64,000 bases of DNA from Nyssa sinensis (Eukaryota > Streptophyta > Magnoliopsida > Cornales > Nyssaceae), in NCBI GenBank assembly GCA_008638375.1, contig CM018052.1, forward strand, positions 1,847,001 to 1,911,000, given 5' to 3'. Below are positions 25,563 through 35,628 of this stretch, in pieces. Below the pieces are notes generated by a model. The model saw nothing but the letters and a program-made list of their open reading frames with translations, did no database searches and was not told the DNA's origin. Every line of letters starts with the position of its first letter. The stretch's first letter is position 1. The translations under genes were made by a program, and so were the position numbers.

Positions 25563-27896
25563 TCTCATCTAACTGTTGTCCCAAACCCCTTTTAAGCAAC
25601 CCAAGCCCAAACTCCTTTAAAATAAATAGGCCCAAAACCATTTTAAAACAAAACGGCCCAAATTCTTTTAAAACCCAAATAAACCCAACCAGCAGCCCAA
25701 GACGGAAGGCCCAACCACCCGTCGTTTCCCTCGGTTTTCCGACGAGGGAACACTAGGGTTCCGTCGCCATCTCCGGCGACGGCGACCCTACTCCGGTGAG
25801 ATTTATATACTTTTCAAATGTAGTTTTCTTCGACTTTTCTAGGGGGTTTCATATCTAAAGTCCGTTTTTGGTTTGGTTCATCGAATCCTTACAAAACTAA
25901 GGGAGACCGAGACTCCGGCCATGCATGCGATTTCCAGGTGGTTTCTATTTCTCTGTTGTTTCACTACTGTTTAAGTCTAGTTTTTGTCCTAACCTTTTTC
26001 TGCACCCAATAGGGATGTTTTCTTTCCATTTGAACCAAGCTTGGGGCATACAACCCATGAAACCCGATTATTATCCTAAGACCTGCAACTCAACACTTCT
26101 CACTCATTCCTTCATCTTTTTCATTCATTCTTGTTTCAAAATAACTCATATTTCATGTGGATCCAGACCCTATAGTCAAAATTAAATGGCCATGCTTTTA
26201 AAAATTTAAAACAGAACCTAACCATTACATACCTTTTTGATTTTTCTCGCTTCTCCTTCTTGATCTCCCTCTTTGGTTCAACCTCTAAACCTTTTTGTAT
26301 CTCCCAGACTTCACCCTCTCTCTCAGTCTCCACTTTTTCCCTTCAGTCACCTATCCAACGTGCAACCCTATACCTATACACAACTTTACACAAAGACCGC
26401 CAATCCTACCCACGGTTTCTCTCTCTCTCTCTGACTTTCCCACTAATTTCTCTCTTTTCTTCACTGACCTGCAATAAATGCTTGCTTGTATTTTGGTTTT
26501 TCAGATATAATATATATGTATATATATATATATTATATTATTCACACTGTACACATATGGCTGTGTACAGCCGCGCACACAGACCACTTGCACACTGCCG
26601 TTGTGCACTTCTTTCTAATATATATATATATGTATATATATATATATGCATACATTACATTACACATGCATACACACACACATGCACATCGATAACACAC
26701 ATCACATGTATACACCACTATTTAAATAATAACAATAATAATACTAAATAATTAAATAAATGAATAAATAATTAAATTTTTTTTTTTCCAAAATTTCAAA
26801 TCTTTACAGACTTAGTGTGACTATCAGTGGCATGTGATAGGACCTTGTGTGTTATGTGGCTATTTGTACTTGATGCATCATATGTGTGATTATGTGTTGG
26901 TTGATATTATATTATGATGTATGATTACATGATTGGTGCACTGAGATGCAAGATATGTGTAATGTGGATATTGGCATGATTGTATGTAGTGATTTGGTAT
27001 GTGTTTACATACATAATAGAATGATGTTTGTTTCTACTGTAGGATGCCATCCAAAACATTGGGTTGAGGATAGAGTAGGTCGAGGGAGAACTTTAGTTCT
27101 CGAATCACTATCAACCTTGGTAGCCAGATTGACGTGAGATTTAGGATCTAATATCTTGGAACAATGGATGGGGTTTAGACTTTAGGTTAGTTAGGCTAGT
27201 TGAGTTCTAGCATGACTTGGACACGTGTATATTGTATTACTTAATGATTTTTTTTTTTTCTTATGAAAGATTGTGTTAGAACTTAGTATTATTTGTTTAT
27301 TGTAAACAATGGATGCAGGTGGTTGACTTGAGTTTTATAAATCATGATTAAACAAGTGTGTCTACAGGATTTGTTAGGTTATCAGGTAATGATTAATGAT
27401 CTCTTGTCTTAGGAGAATTATATAAACATGAATAGTTTGAAAAAGATTGATGTGGATAAATTCAGGTTGTGATATCATTGAATTTTGATTTTTTGTGTTT
27501 AGGATGGATATTGATGACTTCAAGTGATGTGAATCTAAAAGATAGGGGTTGTGATGATTCTTTTATTAAATTGGAATATGTTATTTTGTGGTGGACTATG
27601 GAGGTAACCTAGAGATGAATACTATTGTCTTACCTAGTCTTATAAGCTAATCGATACTTGTTGTAATAAGAGTAGTGGATTGATTAAATGAACCTAAGAA
27701 AATAAGCATTGAAAAAAAAATAAAGAGTTGCTTGAATTGGACCGAATTAGGGTGTGAATCATGAACTTAGTTCTAGCATGGTTGTAAGAGTGATTACATA
27801 ATTATGATAGAATGAATGACCAATATTGGTTGTTGCTTTGAAGGAAATTGTATATCAGGTTAAGAGTTGGATGATGTGAATTTTTGAATAAGAGTC

Positions 27897-28166
27897 TTGT
27901 GTTTAAGATGCAAATTATGTGAATATACTTGGGGTAGTGTGACACTGATGAGAATCTATAGAGATTGCTCGATAGAGATAGCAGACTGCGTCCTTTATTT
28001 TGACTTCATTCTACTTGACATGCCTAGTTTTGGCATTATATTGAGGACGTATTGGTTGTTTGTTTTTCGATTGAGTGTAGACTGCTATAGGGGGAAAGTG
28101 ACGGTGTGTACTCCTGAGGGAGATAGTTTTTATTTCACGGGGTGTTCGTGGATCCTTTTAGGATAG
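27897..28166 (+). pseudogene. Protease-to-RT linker relic (B3 pol)
   Basis: An open stretch with LLDMPSFGIILRTYWL followed by DCYRGKVTVCTPEGDSF. This is the conserved segment just after the retropepsin in plant Ty3/Gypsy pol, where the family has a [IL]LGMDWL-like core; here it has decayed (LRTYWL). No catalytic protease motif is present upstream. The same piece is retained in B2 at 37060-37251, so the deletion around it is older than both insertions. Confidence 0.75.
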
Positions 28167-30156
28167 ACTTTGTTATGAGTTAGGAGAGGTTAGACCTTGA
28201 CTTAGTTAGACTGGTTTAGATTACATGATTAGGTGAGTGTTTGTTGCTTTAGTGTGTGAAATTGTGCAATATGTGATATGCTTGACTATTGATGAACTGG
28301 GAATAGATGCTTATATCTATATAGTAAACCTAGTGACTTATGAGGTAGGCTATGTGCCTAGTTACCTATATGGTAAGTTGTATACTTATTCGTGTATATG
28401 TATATTCTTAGGATGGATCCATATTTAAGTGTTTATATGGTAGGCTACGTGTTAGCTGTTGAATGTTGTTTGTTGATTCTATGTGTGTATGCTAGGTTAG
28501 TACCCGATATTCATAGGGTTACAGTAGTACGACTATGATATCTAAACAGACTGGATTGGTAGTAATGCATGTGTAAAAATATGCTTAACCATGTTATGTA
28601 TGTATGAATGGTTAAATGAATATTAACTGTTATGAGCATATGATGTAGAAATATATATGCTAGGTCATAAACCTATGTGGTTAGGATCACTTGAAATTGT
28701 ATTATGAATATACTGAATTGGTAGCAGGTTTTGAGTTACAAGTGTATGGACTGTCCAATCCATCACCTAGTAACGAAAGGAGCTGTGATCCATGAAGGGT
28801 TATTACCTAGTTATATACAGGAAAAAGGTAAAAGATACCTAATAAGATGATTTAAGACAGCAAGGAAAAATGACTTAACTAAGGCGAACTTCCATGAGTA
28901 TGTACTAATTACATGATGGAAACATAATGCATCTTTAGTATTTGTCAAGGTTTAATTGATTTGTTATATGTGTTAAGTATGAGATTTTTTTTACTTAATA
29001 TATGTGTAAGGTATGTGGGTGTAAATGAAGTATGTCAAATTCTTTGATGTGTAAGAGATATGTATTGCATGTGTTGTTTTTATATACACCCATGGATTGG
29101 GTACATATGTGCTTACATATTTATGTTGCATTTTGGAGCATGTCATTAGATAGTGCATGGAATTAAAAGCTTGAAAGCTTGAAAGGATGAAGATAGAAAA
29201 CTTTTAACCATATGTGGGAGTGTGTATGGAATATACCTTGGATACGGGATAGAAGAGATTTTAATTTATCTTTGATGAATTAGATTGCTGAACTATTAGT
29301 TGATGATAGTGTTGTTGATATAGAGAGTGAATTTGAATGGCATGGTTAAGTCAAGTTGGTGGTGAGTATTATTTCAAATTTTGCTTAACATGTAAATTGA
29401 GAATGGAAATTTTAAATTTGAAAATGGAATGATCTTGTGGAAATCCAAGGACTTGTGAACAGAAATGGTGGATTATTGTTAATATTGGGTTATGATTTAC
29501 TTCCAATATTGATGGATACTCTTGGAATGTAAGATTAGTTAGAGATAGTATGTCTTGAGGATGGAGTGACTTATAGATATGCATATTGAACTGTGGTTGG
29601 CTACTGAGAATTATAATAGTGCATTTGATGGCTTTTGATTTTTAGTGGAGTATGAAAGTGCTAGGAATTTTGTTATGACTATTTCCTATTGTGGCCACAT
29701 GGTGATTGGATTGATATTCAAGTGTGAGGTTTTTTGTCATATTTCTTTGATGATAGAAGTCATTTTGTTAGTAAGCCCTGTGTATACCTATTTTGTTTTT
29801 CCTAGTTGGTGGATGATAGATTATAATCATAAATTTACATGATAAGTGAACACTAATAGAGATGAATTAGTTTGGGATATTCTGATGATTTACTTCACGA
29901 AATTACTATTGTAGGGAGAGTGAATTCTCTATAGAATGGTTTGATAATGTATCTTGTGATGATTGTGAAATTATATGAGTTAAAAACTTAATTTGAGGAC
30001 TTATGACGAAGATGACTAAATGATGAATCTGATATGTAGAATAGTTTCTAAAGGTAATGTGGTAAGTTTCATATGATTGACGGATTCTTTTAATTAATCA
30101 AGAACTCAACGTGAGTGTTATAGATCCTTGCAAGATCTTGATTGGAAAAAGGTGTT

Positions 30157-30288
30157 GGAGAAGTGGCCTACCAATTGGCGTTACCGCCATAGTTATTTAG
30201 GGTTCATGATGTCTTTCATATATCAATGTTGAGGAAGTATAAACTTGACCTTTTACATGTACTCGATTGGGTTGATCTTGAAGTGTAG
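30157..30288 (+). pseudogene. Pol C-terminal tether relic (B3)
   Basis: The frame reads GEVAYQLALPP, a stop, then LFRVHDVFHISMLRKYKLD. This HDVFHxSML block follows the integrase core in plant chromovirus-type Ty3/Gypsy elements. The frame ends at 30286-30288, and a further remnant, FWDEISLRG, directly precedes the polypurine tract. It supports the family assignment. Integrase itself is missing. Confidence 0.8.
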
Positions 30289-30526
30289 GTGATATATTGA
30301 TGCCATTGTGATGAATTACTAGATAATTGCATAGCTTGATTTGACGTTAGTTAGATGGTCATCACATGTGTGAGAGGCTTTGAGGTATCCTTATGAGGAT
30401 TGAGAATTTTTTTTATGTTGCATTATTGAGGTGGGTCATGATTCTTGGATGGAAATTGGAAAAAAATGATTTCCATTGATAAGCTATCATAGTTGAGGAT
30501 TCCATTATGCGTTGTGCCATGTGGAG

Positions 30527-30556
30527 TGGGCCGTTACAGATGGTGTCAGAACCAGA
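30527..30556 (+). other. Second LTR-end plus primer-site remnant inside B3
   Basis: GGGCCGTTACA is followed by GA and TGGTGTCAGAACCAGACCC, the pattern of an LTR terminus and a tRNA primer site from a different element. The B2 interior has the same (rc TGGTATCAGAACC near 35868-35880). It appears to be captured foreign sequence carried by this B subfamily. Confidence 0.6.
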
Positions 30557-30794
30557 CCCTAGTAGGGAGTGTGGAAATGTCTGCACGCCGCTGCACGCCC
30601 ACCTAAGTGGTCGAGGTTCCAGTGGGGGGAGAGGGTAATGGGAGAGGGTAATGCAATCCACATCGTCTAGCGAAAGAAGAGGTGAAAGATCCATAGGTAA
30701 GGTTGCATGTCTCCTTATTACAACGTATTTTGTATTGATCTTTCTAAATTTAGTCGAAGAGGTACATTTTTAAATTTTGGGATGAAATTTCTTT

Positions 30795-30807
30795 AAGGGG
30801 GGAAGGA
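30795..30807 (+). other. Polypurine tract of B3
   Basis: AAGGGGGGAAGGA lies directly before the 3' LTR and would be the second-strand primer. Confidence 0.9.
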
Positions 30808-31456
30808 TATAGAGACCTGAAAAATGAGAGTAAATTTTTCGTTTTGCCGGTAGAGCACTATTCATGCACCATTTACCGGTAAGGCACTATACATGCACAT
30901 TTAGATATAAGTCATATTTAGAAGCATATTTTGAGTATGCCATAAAAGGAAAATATACTTATAATATTCAAATACATTTCTTGTGAAAATTTGAGCCTGT
31001 TCGGAGACAATTTCAAAAATTGGACCAAAGGGCATCTCGGGTGGCCCGGGTGGAAGCGGCCAAACTCGACCGCAGGCGAAAATAATTTTTTTTGAAAATT
31101 TTAATTTAAAATATCAAATTGAGGCGTTTCGGGACAGGTTGTGTAACGAGGGGTTGGATTCATTAAGGGCAAAAGGGTCATTTTGCACCTTTTCCCCTCC
31201 ACTATAAATACAGCCCCTTAGTGTATTTTTTTTCATATTTTGGTCTGAGATTCAGAGCATAAGTCGTGCATGGGAGAAAGGTGAAGCAAAGCCCTAGGTT
31301 CTCCAAGCTTCAAGCCACCAAAACACACTTCTAGGCCAAGATTCTTGTAAGGCTTCCTTCTAGGAAGTTGTTCCTCTCATCAAGACCTATATTCTCACTG
31401 ATTGGTTCGGCTGCACAGCGAACACAACTCCCTCAGTTTGAGAAAAACCATTTTAG

Positions 31457-32347
31457 GTATAATATTTTGCTAAGTAAGGAATATGATTAAGTTTAGGAGT
31501 GATTTATATGTTAATTAAATGATTCATATGTTTATTTGATGTTAAAAAATAACTTAGGACATAGTTGCTTTGAAAAACCTAGAGTTGATTGTTTATGTAC
31601 TTGTGTGTTTTTTGTTATTCCTTAGGAATTTGTCAAAGTGATGAACATGTAACTTGTTTATATGTTTGATTCATTTCATTTTAGCTTATATTCATATAAA
31701 GAAACTCTTGTGGTTTTAGAGTTATGATTTATCCCATGTATTGGTACTTTATGTATCTTATGGTCTTTGAGAAATTGTTAAGGTTATGACTATATAATGT
31801 GTTTATATGTGAAATTAATTGGATTACATGTTAGGTTCATGTAGACAAAGTTTTGTAATATAAAAATTTCTAGTTGCTTTAAGTACATTGCATTATTGAA
31901 AGCATGCTCCATGTATTTGATAAAATGCTTCATTGAGATTGCATTATTACATGGTGAAATCAAAGCATATTGGCATATGGTGAATCCTTTGAAAACATTG
32001 TGTGGGTTGAGCACTTGGTGCTATGCATTATGAGGGTGTAGATCCTGTGGTGAAAAACCTAAAATTGGCCATTGCATTGGTGCCTGCTTATCCAATAGGA
32101 GCAATCGGTGAACACAAGCTTTGGTACTCACTGACCAACGGGAGTGATCTGTGAAACGAGACATGGGTGTGACATAGGGTTTGCATGGGTGTGTCACGCA
32201 TATTTCGATTGCATGGTGTTGATGAATTGGAAGTCATGTAGATTATAACTGTATACTTACACATGCCACACCTTAATTTTGTTCCTTGCATTAGCATTAT
32301 GTCATACCAGCAGTTGAGCTGACCCCTCGTGCGATATCATATTATAG
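31457..32347 (+). other. Predicted intron in the B3 3' LTR
   Basis: 891 bp, against about 890 bp for the 5' LTR copy once A3 is removed. Borders are as in the B3 5' LTR. A GGGAGTGATC unit of the GATCGCTCC repeat lies near 32141. Confidence 0.6.
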
Positions 32348-32454
32348 ATGATGCTCTTGGTACTTGAGACTTGTTGAAGTCTTGAAGAAAGGAAGGAAAA
32401 ATGGACTATGAAGAAGATTTGGCCCTAGGGGCATATTTTGTATATATGGGCATT

Positions 32455-32626
32455 CCTGGAATTGAACTGTTGTAACTAGATAGTTCTACCCTCTATTCAG
32501 GGATAGAACTCAAAAAAAAATGTCTTTTAGAAATGAATAAATGAACAAAAGATAGGATCTATTTTGGATCACTCAAGATTGACACACTTTTGTACATAAT
32601 ATCCCCTTTTATCGATTGGGTTGAAG
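32455..32626. mobile_element. ~172 bp block present only in the B3 3' LTR
   Basis: The 5' LTR reads ATATGGGCATAAGCCC at about 22255, whereas here ATATGGGCA is followed by about 172 extra bases before AGCCCAAAAG. The block has a short inverted repeat (AGTTCTACCCT and AGGGATAGAACT) and an A9 run. No clear target duplication is seen, so it could be an insertion here or a deletion in the other LTR. Confidence 0.45.
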
Positions 32627-33906
32627 CCCAAAAGACTTGTATTTCAATGTGGATGAATAGTGAGCTATAGATCTTGAATCATTTTGTAATGTAATGGCTT
32701 AAAATCCAAATGACATTTAGTGTGCTTAGTTAAATGTGTATCAAATGTATATATGTTGAAAGAAATGATATGTAAGATATCTTTATCCAATGAGCATCAT
32801 ATATATATATATATATTAAGGCAAATAGATGTGTATGTGAAAACAAGGGATGTATGTTTAATTTACATGAATTATGACCACTGAGTGAGGGTGGGTGTGA
32901 CATGTTTATACATATGAAGTATCATGAATATTAGGTGGGAAAAAGGCTTGGAAAACAAAGGAAGTTATTTCAAAATTTTAGTGAAATTAAAAGAAACAAA
33001 TTAAGTGTGTAGAACACCATTTAAATAGGTGAGAAAAGTGCTCAAAACAGAGGGTTAGAAACCTTGAAGAAATAGGGTAAAAATGGGGAAAAAGAGGCCT
33101 TCAAAACTTGGGAAAAAAGTTACAAAACAGAGAAAATTAGTGCAGTAGACAGAGAAATTCACTTGCAGTGTTACACTGTTGCTACAGTGTTTCTGCAAAA
33201 AATCAGGTCCTGCACTAGCCCCTGCGGCAGCCCCACACGATCCCGCGTGCGCGCGGCCCGCGCCCATTCGCGCCTGCCCACGCGCGTGCCATGCCCCTGC
33301 CTTGCCCTGCTGCGCCTGCTACTACTTGCCTTGCTACACAACTGTTACCTTGGCCATGTCATGGCATGCTATGACCTACATTTTAAGGCCATCTCAAGAC
33401 CATTTAATTTCATGTTTGACACCCTCTTTTGGAGCCCATTTTAGGCCACTTTTGGCCATTATACCAAGCCATGTTGGGTACCTTTTTGGGACACTTCTTA
33501 GTCATATCTCAAGGCTATGTTTATCCATTTACTTGGACCATTTTAGGTAGGACCTTTTGACCTATTCTTGGCTCATGCTTTAGGACATTTGGGGTCCATT
33601 TGGGGTCACTATTCCAAGGCATATTTAAAGATATTTTGGGGCTATCTTGGAGGTCACCCATGAACATTACCAAAACTATTTTGGACATTAATTGGGAGGG
33701 ATGTTTAAGTGACATTAGGAGATCCTTTTGGTTAAGTCAATTAGCAAGTCTTCATTTTTAGTTTTGGGGAAAACATGGGGAAATGAATGAATGAGCAATT
33801 AAATTCACCTTATCGTTTACTTTTCTTATTTCATTTCACTCATTCCTCGGGTTTGTGGGAATTCGGGGTGTGACATAATTCCTCATTTACTTCAAATCAT
33901 CCCTAA

Positions 33907-35615
33907 TGTCATGCCCCGAATTTCCAAAACTCGGGGAGTGAATGGAAATGAATTAAAAGGATTTATAAAAGATAATAAAATGGATTTTCCCAAACTTAAG
34001 CTCTGATACCAAGTTATCACGCCCCGAATTTCCACAAATGCGGGGAGTGAGTGAAATGAAATGCAAAAGGTAAATGAAAGGTCATAAGATGGACTAATTG
34101 ATTATTTATTCATTTCCCCATGTTTTCCCAAAATTAAAAATGAAGACTTGCTAAATGACTTAACCAAAATAGTCTCCTAATGTCACTCAAACATCCCTCC
34201 CAATAAATGTTCAAAATGGTTTAAGTCATGTTCAAAAATGGCTTTCAAAACAGCCCCAAAATGTCTCTAAACATGCCTCGGAATAGTGGCCCAAATGGGC
34301 CTCAAATGCCCTAAGACATAGGCCGAGAATAGGTCAAAATTTCTACCTAAAGTGGTCCAAGTAAATGGCCAAACATGGCCTTAAAATATGGTTAGAATGT
34401 GTCCCAAAAGGTGCTCAACATGGCTTGGTATGATGGCCAAAAGTGTCCTAAAATGGACTCCAAAAGGTGGTATCAAACATGGAACCAAATGGCCTAGAAA
34501 TGGCCTTGAAAGGTAGGTTATGACATGCCCATAACATGGCCAAGGCACCAGTGCACAGCAGTGCAAAGCAATAGGCACGTGGGCAAGGCAGCCTGGGCGC
34601 ATGGCATGGCGTAGGACGCACAAGGCATGCACACGCAGGGGGTGGCTGCAGGCAGGTTGGGGGTGCGCATGGCACAGGGGCACGCGCACGCGGGGCCGGA
34701 GGCGGGCTAGGCAACTGGGCAGGGGCTGGTCTAGAACCTGATTTTCTGAATTTTTACTGTAGCTAGCTGTAATCTGATTTTTCGTATTTCTAAATTTTTC
34801 TTCAAAGTGCTGCAGCTGGTTTTTCCAAGTTTTGGCCTATTTCCTCAAGGCTTTTAACCCTCACTTTGTGACACTTTTTCCCACCTATTCATCGGCATTT
34901 TACCCACCTAATGGCTCTTTTAATTTTGTAAAATTTTGGCATGGTTTTTTTTGTTTTTTAAGCATTTTTCCACCTAATATTTTGCAATCATTCATCTATA
35001 TATATATATATATATATAAGCACATTACAATCCATCCTCACTCGATGGCCACAATTCATGGAAATTAAACATACGTTCATTTCTTTCAACATATATATAT
35101 ATATATATGTAAGGCACATTAAACATATCCCACTACTACTGCTTTTCCAGACCATTTCTATCATTTTTTTTTACATTAAGTGCTGTATTTATAGTCAAGG
35201 GGCCACGAGGGCAAAATGACCTTTTTGCCCTTAATGAATCCGGGACCCCATTACACTACAACCCATCCTGCAACGCCTCAATTCGATATTTTGCTTTAGC
35301 TAAAGTTTTTAAAATTATTTTAAATGAAAATTTTCAAAAAAATTTATTTTTGCCTGCGGCCGGGTTTGGCTGGTTCCACCTGGGATGCCCTTTTGGTCCC
35401 ATTTTTGAAACTATCTCCAAATAGGCTCACATTTTTAAAAGAGGTGTATTTTAACATTCTAAGCATATTTCTATTCTATGGCACACTCAAAATATGCTTC
35501 TAAACATGACTTATAGCTAAATGATGCATATGTAGTGCCCTACCGGCAAATGACATATGAATAGTGTCCTACCGGTAAAAATGAAAAATTTATCCTCAAT
35601 TTTTAGGTCTCTACA
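33907..35615 (-). repeat. 3' LTR of B2 (internally deleted)
   Basis: It runs from TGTAGAGACC (at 35615) to CGGGGCATGACA (at 33907), 1709 bp. Compared with the 5' LTR it lacks about 1.4 kb (counterpart of about 39503-40925), which removes the whole intron and most of exon 1. A TATA box remains at 35186-35193. Confidence 0.92.
34000..34011 (-). other. Primer-site copy inside the B2 3' LTR
   Basis: The plus strand reads GCTCTGATACCA, preceded in LTR sense by a first LTR-like terminus (CGTGATA). A second terminus follows about 108 bp further in sense, at 33907. A matching copy lies in the 5' LTR at 38440-38451. Confidence 0.85.
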
Positions 35616-35628
35616 TCCTTCTCCCCTT
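35616..35628 (-). other. Polypurine tract of B2
   Basis: Minus strand AAGGGGAGAAGGA immediately before the 3' LTR; compare AAGGGGGGAAGGA in B3. Confidence 0.9.

Larger units (their letters stand above)
23286..26808 (-). mobile_element. Solo LTR C (mosaic of groups 1 and 2)
   Basis: A 3523 bp element flanked by a perfect GACTT duplication (23281-23285 and 26809-26813); the empty site is visible in the interior of B2 at 38017-38021. In minus sense it starts TGTAAAGATTTG and ends GAATTTGGGGCGTGACA. Its 3' half is B-like (terminus, intron borders, GATCGCTCC motif). Its 5' half is like group 1, with ~137 bp repeats (24960-25380) and a tRNA-like block. GC-rich CTCCGGCGACGG sequence and a microsatellite-rich start (26505-26700) are also present. 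No coding domain is found. Confidence 0.93.
26814..30794 (+). other. Interior of B3, largely non-coding
   Basis: Continues from the 5' leader at 23091-23280 once C is removed. Its order matches the B2 interior: leader with GTAGGGTGTTG words, a gag-start-like patch (ATGCC at 27042, then RVGRGRTLVLESLSTLVA), the protease/linker relic and the tether relic. From about 28190 to 30150 there is AT-rich sequence with no recognisable domain where reverse transcriptase and integrase would be expected. Confidence 0.75.
16075..33875 (+). mobile_element. Complete LTR retrotransposon B3 (Ty3/Gypsy, non-autonomous)
   Basis: It has two LTRs, a primer-binding site, a polypurine tract and a perfect TAATT duplication (16070-16074 and 33876-33880). 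The sense is plus. Its 5' LTR carries A3 and its interior carries C; without them it is about 9.8 kb. The interior keeps only scraps of coding sequence: a gag-start-like patch near 27040-27137, a protease/linker piece, and the integrase-side tether region. No reverse transcriptase, RNase H or integrase core is recognisable, so movement would have needed enzymes from another element. Confidence 0.95.
30808..33875 (+). repeat. 3' LTR of B3
   Basis: It runs from TATAGAGACCTG (first TG changed to TA) to GGGGTGTGACA, 3068 bp. TATA box at 31203-31210; predicted intron 31457-32347 (TTTTAG|GTATAAT to TATTATAG|ATGATGC). A GC-rich block (about 33215-33330) with CGCGTGCGCGCGG lies in the last exon. It carries the site where A3 is absent. 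Confidence 0.93.

Noticed and set aside
26260..26751. 163-codon frame with a hydrophobic stretch
   Set aside because: Lies over CT-rich and TA microsatellite sequence at the start of LTR C and has no recognisable domain.
33055..33550. Alanine/proline-rich frames on both strands
   Set aside because: Caused by the GC-rich hypervariable block; the frame is not kept in the homologous places of B2 or B1.
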